This document shows positions 46,757 to 60,144 of a DNA stretch of 64,000 nt, one piece after another (the stretch's first letter is position 1; the number at the start of each line of letters is the position of its first letter). The stretch is taken from assembly GCA_013398295.1 (NCBI GenBank), contig VZSF01002920.1:124001-188000 (forward strand). Reading direction: 5' to 3'. The DNA is from Chionis minor. Lineage: Eukaryota > Chordata > Aves > Charadriiformes > Chionididae. Below the pieces are notes generated by a model that was given only the letters and a program-made list of their open reading frames with translations, was not told the origin of the DNA and made no database searches. The position numbers were made by a program, and so were the translations under genes.

Positions 46757-48559
46757 GCAAAAACAAACTTCATCCTGGTCTTGGTAATGCAGTCAACATC
46801 GAGGATGGATACTACAGCTTTATATTTGAAAGCTAGGAGGGCTGAATGGCAGAAAGATAAATTGGTTACCCAGAATCATTCGCTTGTTCTGTTTGCCACC
46901 AGCTGATGTACCTTCATCATTCTCCCCTGAGACTAATAGTGAGATTTGCCATTGCCTTTGTGTTTGTGAAAGACGCTGAGCTGAATTTCAGGTATTGCAA
47001 CAAGATAAATCTATTTAAAACAACATAAATCTCTGGTAAGTCTTGGGGCTACTTTTTTTCTGTGGGCTTTCCTAGACTCAGCATGGCAGTTTGTTAGAGT
47101 GAATGCTATGTCCATTACTGGGCAGACCAGTAAGTTTGCTGAAATTCTGTCTCTTTGGTGAAAAGAACAGGAACCAGCATTTTGTATTCCTGTGTTTAAA
47201 ATTTGGGAGAAACAGAGAAGTTGCACTCCATGCTCTATGGAAAGTCTATTCTTCTCATAAGTGAGTTGGATAAAAGCAGTGAAAACAGGGACTTTGTTAA
47301 TTCTTCACAATTACTTGAAAATATCAGGGGTGTTTTGGTACACATAATCTTAAAATGGTGACTTTCAGCAAATGCCTTTATAAAATGCAAGTTTTTCCTT
47401 CTTGCAACACTAACTAGGATCATGCAATACTCAAAAAAAGGCAAAGAAAATAGTTTTCAATAGAACTGACTTTGTTTGTAGTGTGACAGTGACACAAAAG
47501 TTTGTTGTAGGATGTAATTGATTGTGAAACAGACTTTATAGAGCAGGTACCAGGCGGATTCTGCTGGTGCTTCACGCATAATGGGATGAAAGAGCCCACA
47601 GGTTTGGGATGGATCAATACTATCTCTGCTCATGCCGTTTCAGACAAAGCAGTTAATCATTTATTTAGAATACCTCTAGCACAGTTTGGATAAACACAAA
47701 TAAGAAATGTTGGTTATCTTCTTTATTATCGTTTTGCAGACTATAATCACTGATGTAGTCAAGCTAAAAACATTCCCTCAGCCTGTTGTGTCATGATAAA
47801 ATTAACATCCTTTAGTCAGAACAAGCTGGGCAAAGAATCGTCTGTTAAATTCCATTGCTTGTTTTAAGTTTCAGCATTCTACCCCAGCATCTCCTTTTTT
47901 TTTCCCCTGTGTTTGTTTGTTTGTTTTTTTAAACTACCCATGGAGAGCTGTAAATTCTTTGAAGAGCTGTGAGGACTGTATTCAGGATTTTGGAGGCCAT
48001 GGGCACAATACTTCTGGAGGGGTCTCCATCATCCCAGACAAGCACCCCGTATGTGTGCAGGATGGTTATATGACATGCACAGTAAAATCCAGTCAGAGTC
48101 TTTGAACATATGGCACAGCAACCACTGTCTGCCTGCACAGATGGAGTGAATGGGATGATTTATCTGTTCATGTGCAGGAGCCGTTTCTGAGATGCACCAC
48201 AGTCAGTATGGCCATGCAATTACATGTAAGATGCTAGCTGGGATGAACAGCCGTTCCAGTACTGATTGATGTGCTCTGGTGACCGTTCCGAGCAGGCATT
48301 CAAGCCTTATACTGAAAGATTACTAACTTATATTCAAATACTAACTTATATTCAAACAGTGTTGAAAGGTCTTGAAAGAACCTGGCCTCAGTATTTCTTC
48401 CTACAAGTCTTCTCCTAGGGATCGTTGTTTTTATTAAGAGTGAAGAAGCGAGGGAACTCAGCTGCCTTAGGAGAATTTCTTTTGTTGCTTTAATCAATCA
48501 TTTTCCAACTGCTTCTACTTGGTGATCTCTCCTACAGGCCAAGAGCTTTTGCATCTACT

Positions 48560-48690
48560 TATATAAAAAAAAATATATATATACACGTACTTATCTATAG
48601 ATATATACCATATCTACTATTATAAAATATATTAAAATATATTGTTAGGAATATTCATATTATATATATAAGATATAATAATAATAGTGG
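48560..48690. repeat. AT-rich low-complexity tract
   Basis: About 130 bases of ATATAT and TATAATAATA-type sequence with few G or C. Confidence 0.8.
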
Positions 48691-50515
48691 CAACCATGTT
48701 GTTACGATGTTTCTGGAAAACAGTACATATTTCAAATCTATGTGTTTCCATCATATTGTTCCAAGAAACCAGTGAAGGATTTTAAACCTCAAAGGGGTAG
48801 TAAGAACAATAGGGATATAGGTGAATAATTCTAGCAGATTTAAATTCTAATACTTTTTCCAATTGCTTACAATCCTCGCAGTTGATCAGACACTCAAGAA
48901 GATGCAGTGAAACGTGGCATTATACTGTAATCAAATAAACCTTGCCAATATTCTTTGTAATCCACAGCCTGAAAGTTAAGATTGTTCCAACCTTTTCTTA
49001 TTTAACTAAAAGTACTGTGGGCATTCATATCAACTTTATAACTATTTAGTAACTTCCTTATGTTCACCAAAGCCTTGTAAGGTTAAATTCCACAAACTAA
49101 TGGTGTGTTGTGGAAAGGCCCTTAAAAATCTCTACGTCTCCCTCCTGTCATGGGGAGCTTTATCTCAAAAGCTACTGCATGGATCAGAAGACCTGGACTG
49201 TTGAGCAGGGGAGCAGATTTATCTTTGTTGGGAGAAATGAATGACTTTAGTTTTACTATAAAGCTCCAGGCATTATAGACAGTCAGGTAATATCCTGACT
49301 CTGCTTAAATCACTGGCAAAATGCCTGCTGACTTCAATAAGGCCAGGATTTCATCCACAGCATCTTTAATAATCTGTGTCAAAATGAGATCAATTCTTTG
49401 CTGTGGGTGGGAGGACATGAAATTGTTCTAAAATGGAAAATGGACAAGTTGCCAATAACTAAGAGACATCAGAGTATTTGAGAAGCTTCCATCTGGGAAA
49501 CATCTTTGGTTAGTCTTTCGTATATATTAAAAATGTTTCCTGTTTTCTACATCTAATTAACTGGGGGAAAAAAATTCTCCTGGTGGGTATACCCAGCGAT
49601 CAGCCTGTGAGATAAAATCCGCTAGTCTACCAGTGCCAGAAATATTGCTGAAATTTTGACTTGTATTGAAGTAACATCATGCCCTCTTTTTCATCAATCT
49701 GTGCATCAGGCTGTGTGCATTGAAGTGAAACCCAAACTGCTATTTAGAATTAATTCATATAAGCTAATATATTGCAGGAAGATGTTTTATAGAATAATTA
49801 AGGTTAGCAGGTAGGACTGGAGTCATCCTAGGTTTCCAATAACTTGAGCGTCAATGCAGAAAATACAGTGTATATCACTGTTATTTTTGGCCCAGATGAA
49901 CTGGAAGTGAAATACCAACAGACAGAATATCATATTTTAACGTCCTGTGAGTGAGGAACTAACTTCTCTGCCTTCTCTGAGAAGTCAGTGACACTAAGTT
50001 AATGTTGCAAAAGGGGACAAATCTCATTGCACCAAATTCCAGAGTTTTGCCATTAATTATATACATTAATGTAATCAAAGAACTACAAGGATAAATGAAG
50101 TTGTCCATTCTTATTATATTAATCAAGTAGATGTTAAGTTATCAATATAATATCAGTAAAGAAATCCGGCACTCTGGTAAGTTTTTAACGTTCTGTAGAC
50201 TTTTAAATATATATATTAACCCCAAAGTTAAAATATACTGACTTTGTTGTGAAAAGCAACCAGATTCCTTTTCAACTCTTGTTCAACACTTGTTTGGGAA
50301 GTTTTACTTTACATCTTTTCCTTTTAAGCAATGGCTGGTTATCCATCTGTGCTCCTCTGCAATAATCCCAGCTGTTTTTTTAATCTGTTTAATGGCAGTG
50401 ATCATAAGAAAGTAACTGTTTGCTTTACCAAAGTGTCTTTCTTTTCAATTCTCTCTTCGATGGAGCTTCTAAAAAAAAAGTCAAACACTCTGTTACATGA
50501 AGGAAATATTTCATA

Positions 50516-50872
50516 TAATCATAGAATGCTAGGGGTTGGAGCAGAGCAGGGCCACCTACAGCAGGTTGCACAGGATGGCGTCCAGACACGTTTGGAATGT
50601 CTCCAGAGTCAGAGACTCCACCACCTCTCTGGGCAGCCTGTGCCAGTGCTCTGCCACCCTCAAAGGAAAGAAGTTCCTCCTCATGTTCAGATGGAACTTC
50701 CTTTATTCAAGTTTGTGCCTGTTACCTCTTGTCCTATCACTGGGCACCACTGAAAAAAGACTGCCCCCCTCCTCCTGGCACCCTCTCTTTAAGTATTTGT
50801 AAGCATTGATGAGATCCCCCCTCAGCCTTCTCCAGACTAAAAAGACCCAACTCCCTCATCCTTTCTTCATTT
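50516..50872 (-). repeat. CR1 LINE 3' portion, antisense, with internal deletion
   Basis: Starts ATAATCATAGAATGCTAGG and then, after GGGGTTGGAGCAGAGCAGG, joins directly to the CCACCTACAGCAGG block, skipping roughly 45 bases present in the copy at 19700. The remainder is very similar to that copy up to about 50870, where it is truncated. Confidence 0.93.
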
Positions 50873-53800
50873 CCAGAGAGGCATTATAGCTGCAGGTTTA
50901 ACAGAGCGCATCTTCTGCTAAAACTGGAGTCCTTCTGTGGCAATACAGTGTGTAAAAAAGAAAACAAATCCAATCTAGCCTCTGAAAGAGATGAATTGTA
51001 CTGAGTTGTGTGGCAAAGGGAATTAAAAACCACCGCAGTAGTCTGGACAAGAGGAATAAAGTGTTGGTTTCCTTTATGTGCCCTTTTGTCAGGGTAATCC
51101 CTTCAGCAGGAGAACCACAATGTTTGGAACAGGAAAAACAGCAACTCTACCCTCTAGTTTTATAATAGCTGCTAATACAGAAAAATCTAATGTCATGCAA
51201 AAGGTGACCTTTATCTCATCTACTGTTGCTTGCAAAGTCAAGGTTTCTGTAGTTCTGTCAGATCATTATGCCCTTACCATACCACAGCAGAGATAAAGAC
51301 CTTATTTAGACATGCAGACCCGGATACTGCAAATATACAACCAATTAAGTAATGTTACATGTTGAGGAACATCATGCTATCTGATGATCAGACAGAAGCA
51401 ATTGGATGCATAGGCTTGCAGGCAACAGTCATACTTAATTGTAAGAGTGTTTACACATCTGACATCTGTAGGATAAAAGCAGAAATAACCCAAAGAGTGC
51501 AAGACTTCACATGACTTTCCTGTCTTCTAATAAGAGCATAATCCTCTGCGTAAAAATCAGACTCTCTCAAGCTACTATTCTCCCAGCCCAAGTCTTACAC
51601 TCCCCAGCTCTATAGTGGTCCAGACTGTGCAGGGAGGAGTGTTCCCACCACGAATGTCGCATCTCCCAATGTGTGGGTACCCACCCTGGACCAGGCAGCT
51701 GTGGTAGAGACTCTTCCAGGCTGTGGGCAGCCTGGATTCTGGGCTCTTGGCAAGAGTCCCCGTACAGTAGGCTGCCGTGCAGGAAGACACACAATGGCAC
51801 TGCTGCATTTCATACAGTAAGAAAAGGGCTGAGGGCCCGTGCTTAGTGTTTGCTGTTGATGGGCTCCAGCTGGCTGCTTGCTTGGCCATGTGGGAACAAG
51901 TGGCACTTGGAGTCTTTATATCCACTGAGAAGTTGAGAGATGCAAACTCCTGATTTAGGCTCTCTAAATTGCTCTCTGGAGGCGCTCAGAGCTGTCTTGT
52001 TCTGTCTTTTGTGCATTTAAAGCAGTTGGGCATGTTTTCTGCGCAGCTTGCATTATGTTTACAAGGCCAGTTGCCTGATTTTAAGATGAATTTAGTTTGG
52101 ACATAAGCTTGGGGTGGGGTGCAATGCAGTTAAGCTTCACTGTGACTATGTTCTCCACCTGAGAAATGGAAATGACAACACTCTGTATGGAACTTGTGTA
52201 GTTTTGTATACATTAAAAAACTGATGTGCCTCTGATTATGCCAATGTCTACAGTTGAGACACCAAACCCCTTCACACCCTCAGCTTGTCTGGACTGTACC
52301 TTCCCGCTAATCTTCATTCCCAGAGCAGTTTTGCCCAACTACATCTTCTCTCTGCCTTTAATGAAACATAACAGGAACGTGATTGCAAATCTATGGCTAC
52401 TGGTGAAATGTAAAATTTGGGGAAAGGAACCAGTCTATTCAGGTTGTATTCACTGGAATCTTTTCTGTGAGAAACATCACATATGCCGCTTAGCGATTGT
52501 CAATAGGAACCAGAAGCCTAATTGGCAGCTCACCACATGAACAAACGATATAAAAGGATACCAGATCCCCAAGGATATGCCTAGATGTCTAGGAATAGGG
52601 ATATACGTTCTGCAGCTCAGTTTCTTACAAATACTGAATTTGTTGCTGAGTTCAGGAGTTCCAAGTGGTCAGTAGCTCTGCAATGCAGGGTCCGAGTGGT
52701 AATCTACATCAAAGTTACAGCACATACTCTTTCATTTTACTCTAACACTAAGCTGCAAGTTGCATACTTGTCACACCACAAAGATGGACACAAGGTAACC
52801 ATGCATAACCCCACTCATGTAGCAATGCTCAGCGTTCCTGGTTTTGCTTTTTTCTCCTTTTTATTTAAGAATATGCTCTGACACTGAGACAAATCAGCTG
52901 GAAGTATTTAAGACTCAAGGTAATGTTACAGGTAATTAGCACTCCAGATGGATAATAAAAGACTAATAAGGAGCTAAGGGTCAAACATTGTAACTGTTAA
53001 GAAAAACTGCTCTTCATTAAAATATATCACAGTCTCTAAGAATATGTTTTGCCTCTCTCCCGACACTGGTGACAGAATGGGATCTCCCATCCCTTCCCTA
53101 TATATTTGTCTTTGGCTTTTACTAATCTCTGTATGCTTTCAAAAACATATGGCAATCTTTTCAAAGTCCAGATGTACGGTGTATTTGAGTTTACAAAAAC
53201 TATTTTTTGTTGTTGTTTTGTTTTGTTATGAAAGACAAAATGATATGTTATGAAAGAAGCTGGACAGTTGAGTAAAACCCAAAAGGGTTTAGGAGACAGT
53301 GTCTTTTTAAGAAGAGGTGAAAGCACTGATGACAAGTAAACTCATTGTCTTAGGAAGAAAGGAATTGCTGAAAGGTAGTTAGACTTCAGGAAAGGCTTTG
53401 CTTGGTCTTAATGAATGGAGAAATGCAATGGTGATTCTAGACAATTTCCCCTCAGATTTAATATTAAATGAAACAGTTGGTGTGCCTAGTAAATTGATCT
53501 CTCCTGGAAAATGTATACCTACTGCCTGTATCGCTTTGTACTAATTAAATACACCTACCGAAAGCTGCACTTGTTTTTATTTCCAAAGTAATCTTCAAAA
53601 CCCTTTTGTCACTAGTCGTTGCTTAGTATCTTTCATAAAAAACTGCCAGATCCCTGCTGGGCCCAGGTTTATGCTTTTCTTCCCTCCTCCTATGCCCACG
53701 CAGATGTGGGGAGTGCTGTTATTACAGGACAGTAGAGCTCAGAGCCTCAGCCTGCAAGCCCTGCTGTGATAATGTGCACTGTAGATCACACCAGGTACCA

Positions 53801-56800
53801 AAGTAAGCACCTACAGCCTGCTAATTTGTAAACTAACTTCGCCTCAGATATGTAAACCGAGGGAAAATCTCAATGGAGTATTTGTGCTAGAGTGAATGGC
53901 CTGCAGTGGTCGGCGTCACATTTTGGGGATGATTTAAAGCAGTCAATCAAAAAACCATTGTTGCATGAAAGAATGTAAAAAAATAAAATATTGAAAATAG
54001 GTTGCTTTTGGCACGGCTTAAAACACCCCCATCATACATGGCAGGTGGCTGTGTGTGCACAGTGTGGCAGTCGGTGACGGTACTGGCACACAGCCCACCC
54101 CTCTTATGTGCTATCCCTTCCTTTTTTCAAATTTACTATTCAAAATGATCCTATTTTTTAACAGGTGTCCATGATGTTAAAATGCAAGTAGGCCCACAAC
54201 AGATGTCCACATTATTTTGTTGTTGGCATATAGCTGCATCTTCTTTTATTTGCCATGAAGACATTTCTAGCAAACAACGAAGGGAGGATAGGCTTCCTAC
54301 CTCAGCTGATGGACAGTCTCTTGGATTAGTTTTTAACATGGGGCATCAGAAATTTGTTTGACTGCGTGGATTATCTTCAGTTAGCAGAGGTAGCACTCCT
54401 CTCATCTTCACAGGGCAACGGGCTTAGGCTTCCTCTGTCTGCTTTGGCTGACAGAGCACCATCTCTTCCAGAAGCTGTTTGCTGACAGATTGTATTTGCA
54501 ACAAGATGCGTCATCTCGGTATTCTATTTATGAATACATTTAATTAAAATCCATTCATGCAGATGTAAAAGCATTTACCATTTAAGGAGGCTATGACAAG
54601 GACATAGAGAGGACTTCTATTCCTGTATCTTCTTTGCCCTTTACTTTGGGCTTTTCAGTCCCTATCTGAATTTTCCAGGATATTCTTAGATTACCTGTTT
54701 GACTAAAGTGGCTTTCAAATATAGATGCTACAAATGGAAATGCTCACAGAGAAACCATTCAATAATCAAAGTCTTTCATTTCCCATCTCTCAACTATCTG
54801 CTGTTTTTGAAATGCAGCCTCACGAGTCTGACAAGGGCTCCATGCTTAATTGCCAAGACCGAAATTGATGCACCTGCTGGAAAAACTAAGCCACCACTTC
54901 TCTAAAGGTTTAAAGATATTTAAATAATGACAGCATCTCATAAAAAACCCTCCAGGGTCTCATCCAAATTATATCTAATCATACAAGACAAAGCAATACT
55001 GTAATCGTGTTAAGCTATGAAACTAAGCACTCCAGAGCGGCCAGTGTCAAGGATACCTATACACCCCCAGCTGTTCAGGGATGTCGTGGTTCAGTCTTTG
55101 CTTAGAGGAGCACATACTATTTTTAGACGATCTTTATGTACGCTGCACTGGGAATGGCCTGTGATGCCTGGATCTGTTAATCTTTCTCGTGCCAGTCAGA
55201 GATATCCTTGAGGTATTAACAGTGCAGAAGGCCAGGAGGATGGAAAGGGATGTCTGCACCGCATCTGGAGACAGCTGCAGATTATCCTCCTCTGCTACCA
55301 AAGCTGTTTGAGTGTCTTGCCCTGCCTGCATCCAGATAGGGCCAAACATAAAAGCAAGTTATTAGATTTGAGTAGAGGAGCGTTGGCAGCTTTTGTAAGT
55401 GCTTGGTTAGGAACGGAGAGCATGACACAGAGGAGCTGATGACTAGCACCAGACTGGCTAGGGGAGTTTCTTAAGTTTCAAGGATAATAATCCTCATTTG
55501 AAAGAGGAAGGTAAGCTTCCCCACTTGAATGAGCTCCAGTCATGGGGGTACTGGGTGTGCAGAGCAGTTCAGAACATTTTTGCTAGATAAAATGTCTCCA
55601 AAGTATGTTTCATTTAAGACAGAATGTTCCATGGAAATGTAGAAGTGCATTTAAAAATTTTCTCAGAGACTCTGTGCTTGGTGATTTGGGCATTAGGGGA
55701 AGAGATGGGAGAATTCTTTTAATTTCCTAGTCTCCCAGGTTGAAAGTGATTGGGGTAGTAAAAGAAAAAATGCTTTGAATCAATATTATGGCTATATGAC
55801 TATGCCTGGCATATTCCATCTCAAGGGATAGTTCAATACAGTTTCCTTTTTAGCCAATTATTTGAAAGATTTTCTTTTAGTCTCGTATTAAATAAAACCA
55901 CCTTTCACCCTTTGGAAGCTAAAAACTGGATTACCATCCCCCTCTGCTGAGACCTCTGCTGGGGTCCCTCTGTCTCACACCAGATGTGAGGTTAATCAGC
56001 TTCTGGCTGAGACCACCACATGTTGAAGAGTGTGTACTGAGAGTCTGTATACTCTGTATGTGCAGATGGGTTACTTGGTGCCCTGTAACGGACAACAGAT
56101 TTGTGATGCATAAGGAAGGCTTCCCAAATGTGCACCCGATTTTTAGCAAATTGGGAAGAAATCTAGAACTGCAAAATATTTTAAGGACTCAGAATTAATG
56201 GACTGGATTACCATGCCAGCTAGATTCACTGTTTGGTGTAAGGTGGCTTCAGTGGGTGGCTATGAAGAGAACATGTTTTTAATGTATAACACACCCTAAG
56301 ACTGAATTCTGATCTGGTAGTAAACAGAGATTTGAAAAAAAAAAAAACCCAAACCACAAACCCACCTTGTATCATTCTGACTCACTGGAAAATGTCCAAA
56401 TGTGAAAAGTTATTATTTTGTTAAAATTAAGCGTATCTGTCTCTGAATGCCTACACAGTGACCGTGCATAGGCAGGCACAGAGGAAAAACCTGTAGTTCT
56501 GTAAACTGAAAGGAAGAGACAGCATCTGGCTTTTCTGCTGCCACAGTTGCAAAAGCACAGGAAAAAAAGTCAAAAAAAGTCCTTTGAACCAAGATGAAAA
56601 ACATTTGTGATTTTGGTAGCAAAAGAGATAATGGCATTAAAGAAATGTAAAACTGTCCAGAATAATAGCAATTTGCTACTGTTACTGTTGAGTAAACACA
56701 ACAGATTCTTCTGCCTGTGACAGTTCTTCCATTAACACAAGAGAATCATTCATACCACAGCAATGAAAAAAACAAACAGAGATCTGTACTTAATTTGCAG

Positions 56801-57640
56801 TGAAACCCTGAGACAGCAGCCTCAAGGAGATGAGGACAAAGGACCTTGACAATACCCTCCACAAGCTGCACCTATAATATGAGTGAAAAGAATGTGTGTG
56901 TGTGATCAGAAAATCAATGAAACAGCATGCAGATCGGCAAGAAACAAACCAAGAAAGTGTCAACCAGAAGCAGAAGAGGTAGAGTATGTGTGTGCTGCCT
57001 GGGCTCACCGCACATTCAGGATAAAGGAGGTAAAGAACTCCCAGGACTAAGAAAATGTTTCAAGAGACAAGGTGCACTACACAGGGTGGAGGTAAACTAA
57101 GCTGAAGAACTGTCAGAGAAAATCAGATCTAGAGAGGTCACTAAATCCACCCACTAGCCCAAGGCACAGTCAAGCTGTCCTCCTGTTGTCTTCCACAAGT
57201 AAAGAAGTTCTCATTGTAGTAAGTGCAAGGATGATATCCACATGAAATCCCACTCCCTCGCTGAAGCAAGTACAACTGTTCTGCACTACTGTGGAGGCTA
57301 GTTGGTATTTTAAAATGTCAGACAACTACTGCAGTCCTTCTCTATTAAGACCTTTCACTTTGTGAATTATCACTTCAACTCCAGCCCCGAGGTCAGACAA
57401 AATAACTACTCATCAGACAGATGTCCATTCCTAACACAGGCAAGCCCACATGCAGAGCCCTGTCATGACCAACATGAGCCAATTCCTTCTGTCAGAGGAG
57501 CTTGCAAGTGGTAGAGAAGGGCAAAGCGTTCACCTCGGGTGAGCTCTCCACCAATGCACAAAGCAGGCTGAAAAGGCAGAGCAGGGAAAACAGCCCATGT
57601 CACCTCTTTTCCTGGTCAAATAAGACATTACTTGCCAAAG
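50873..57640. other. Intergenic DNA, no gene recognised
   Basis: AT-rich, with no repeat I can name. An open stretch bounded by CTGCAG near 52614 and GTAACC near 52796 could pass for an exon but has no family resemblance. Confidence 0.45.
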
Positions 57641-57699
57641 CTGTCAAGCTGGCGCTTTTGACAACCACTTGAATTCATCTGTGAAAACGTGAGATATGA

Positions 57700-58690
57700 G
57701 TGACACAACTGTTGGTACTTCTGGGGCTGTCTGTTCTCATGGACTATCTAGTCGCTAACGAGCAGCGGATATTTTGCATTTTGTCTGGGATTAATTGATG
57801 CATCTACAGTTACCCAGACAGGTAAGGGCTGTCTAATGAAAATGGCTGCATGGTGCTGAGGGAAGCTGGGCTTTGAGATGGAATATGTTGAAAACTCAAT
57901 TGTTGACGCTCCCACCTTTCAAAAAACATCTTTCTACTACTGGAAGTGAATAACGGTAATGATTTTTACCTGAGTAGTGCTGGGTGGAGATTAATTTTAT
58001 TAAAAAAATTCTGTTTCTAATCACTTTGTTGCCAACTAGGAGTGCATAGTAAAGGCAATAAATCAACCATTTAACTCTAAACAAAATCTAAGAGTTACAA
58101 TGAAAATTCAATTGCAACAAAAGTCCTTTGACAGTAAATATAATTTTATAGCTCATGTAAATAACCGTTCAAGTGACTCAATTTAGCAGTGACAAAAGCT
58201 GTTTTCAACGCAGAGTAATTGTTCAAATTGCTCCCTTTCACAAAAAAAAACCCAGCTAAAATGAGCCAATTTATGTAGCATTGACAAGAATTGTTTTCAA
58301 CTGTAGGCATTCTGTTAAAGCTGTTTAAAATTAAGTAGATGGTTGCCAAATTGATGCAATTACTCAGACATCATAAAAAGGGTTTTAAAACTATAAATGC
58401 CTCTGCTAACAGTATTAAATTGAGGCAATTAGCCAACAGGAGTTTTAACCTTCATCTAGCAACCAGGAATCTATTTGGACATGTATGTCTTACTGTACTT
58501 TATATTGGTAATTAAGGAGGGGAATTACCTGGAGATAAATCACCAACATGAGCTTCCAGAGGTGCGCCTGGCTGCAGCCAACATTAAACCATGCGTTGTG
58601 GAGGCTGTGTTCACATTAATTGATGCTGCATGAACTGTACAGATATTAGTCACCATTAAGTTTCATGTATGTACATTTTGTTATTTAGTC
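57700..58690. promoter_or_regulatory. Candidate conserved regulatory block with homeodomain-type motifs
   Basis: A repeat-free stretch dense in TAATTA/CAATTA-type cores: GGGATTAATTGATGC near 57790, several CAATT cores at 58175-58435, GGTAATT and AATTACC facing each other at 58507-58529, and ACATTAATTGATGC near 58613. It includes internal duplicated modules. The texture is that of vertebrate conserved noncoding elements, but I cannot test conservation. Confidence 0.35.
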
Positions 58691-59444
58691 AGTAAGTCTT
58701 ATACTGGAAAGCATCTGGAAGCAAACCAACCCCATTAACTGAAAGCAACTGCATGAAACGAAGCCCGTGAAATTCCTCCAGTTGTCTCCACCCCTGGAGG
58801 AAAGCTTGGTGCTGTGCAGAGTGGGACCGTGGCTGGCTGTAGGCAGTCCCCTGGAGCCACACTGCTGACTTGTGAGGCGCTCTGCGTCTGACAGCCCTTA
58901 CAATGTTCTCAGAAAGAGAAGAGTAAGGATGGTGGACCGTTGCTGGCCTTACAACACTCACTTCAAGCCTCTCTAGGCTGGGCTGTGTGTCATTGGGATA
59001 GTCACATACACCCAGAAAGACCAAGTTAATCACTGTCACTGACACTAATATAAGGTTCTTTAATCCTCAAAATTAGCTTAAGAGTGTGAGCCACAAAACT
59101 TTTAGGTAAGCCCTCAGAAGTGTAAATTTCAGTTATAAAGTTTCCCAGGCCCCTATGGTCCTGCTTTAGCAGGTGCTCATCACAAACCACTGAGGTCCCT
59201 TGGTTTGAGGAGGGCATCAAATCCATGTGTCCCTGTTCCTATCTATCAGAGGAGATCATCTGTTGAATGAGAGTTCCAGATCGAAATTGCTGTTCTGACA
59301 TGGATACTATAGTTTGGAGGAACTTTAAGTCCTTGCCCTGAGCCTGGAGAAAGTAAGTTGGACAGAGTTGGAGTTTAGATAAACTTTTCTCTTTAGCATT
59401 TCCTAATGGCTATCTTAGGCAGCTCCTAAGACACATTATTCAGT

Positions 59445-59475
59445 ATATTCAATATATATATATATAGAGAGAGAG
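59445..59475. repeat. Compound (TA)n(GA)n microsatellite
   Basis: A TATATA run passes directly into GAGAGAGAG. Confidence 0.85.
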
Positions 59476-60080
59476 TCCTGTCAATCCTATTTGGAGATTC
59501 TTGACTTTCCCCACACACTGCTCAAGCACTTCTGAGCAGCAAATTCCTGCCCAGGATCCAGGCACCTTGCAACAGCCTTGTTCCGCATTGCAAGCTGAAT
59601 GGCACCTAAGCCCATTTGCAGGCAGTTATCTCAGTTCCCATCTGTTAGTGGGAACAACAGTACTGTCTCATCTTAGAGGAATAGTGTCGGATGGGTAAAA
59701 AAGGATATCTGCTTCTCACATGTGATAGTGAAGGAAGCCATGTGAAGGAAAAGGAGGAACAGCTGAGTAGGATTTGTAATTTGATTAGCCTGAATCCTCA
59801 TCGATTTTGTTCAGCCATACTCTCTCCTAGGGGGAGCAAAAACCTCACAGAAAAATAATACATGCTCAAAAAAATCCAGTTGTATGAGCTACATTTCCCT
59901 GTGGGCTTTTTCTGTGCATCTGGATAAAAGTTTTGAAGTTCAAAGTTCTGACACTCTGAATGGGCTGTTAGACTGGGGAGGACAGGAGTACCCCGCAGCA
60001 CTCGGCTTTGGGACTTACAGAAAGTACTGCCTTTTGGGGCTGAGTGTTCTCTACTGATACTGAATGACTTTCAGACAGGC

Positions 60081-60144
60081 TTTTTTGTGTCCATGATTTT
60101 TGTGTCCTTCCATTTTTTGGCGTCCATCCATTTTGTGTCCTCCA
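60081..60144 (-). repeat. Short degenerate minisatellite, about four units of 14-18 bases
   Basis: On the minus strand units of the form TGGAAGGACACAAAA recur four times with small changes, giving a repeated W.TQK-like pattern in translation. No coding role is supported. Confidence 0.65.

Larger units (their letters stand above)
40311..50515. other. Intergenic DNA, no gene recognised
   Basis: AT-rich sequence with microsatellites at 44590-44625 (CA/CATA type), 46257-46309, 46709-46756 and an AT-rich tract at 48560-48690. I find no splice-bounded exon, RNA gene or large repeat. Confidence 0.5.

Noticed and set aside
52614..52795. Open stretch bounded by CTGCAG and GTAACC that could be an exon
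   Set aside because: No polypyrimidine tract of quality, no family resemblance and no partner exons; chance AG and GT borders are common.
56800..57600. Possible old dispersed repeat in purine-rich sequence
   Set aside because: Some phrases recall old LINE 3' ends, but no ordered match could be followed over more than a few tens of bases.
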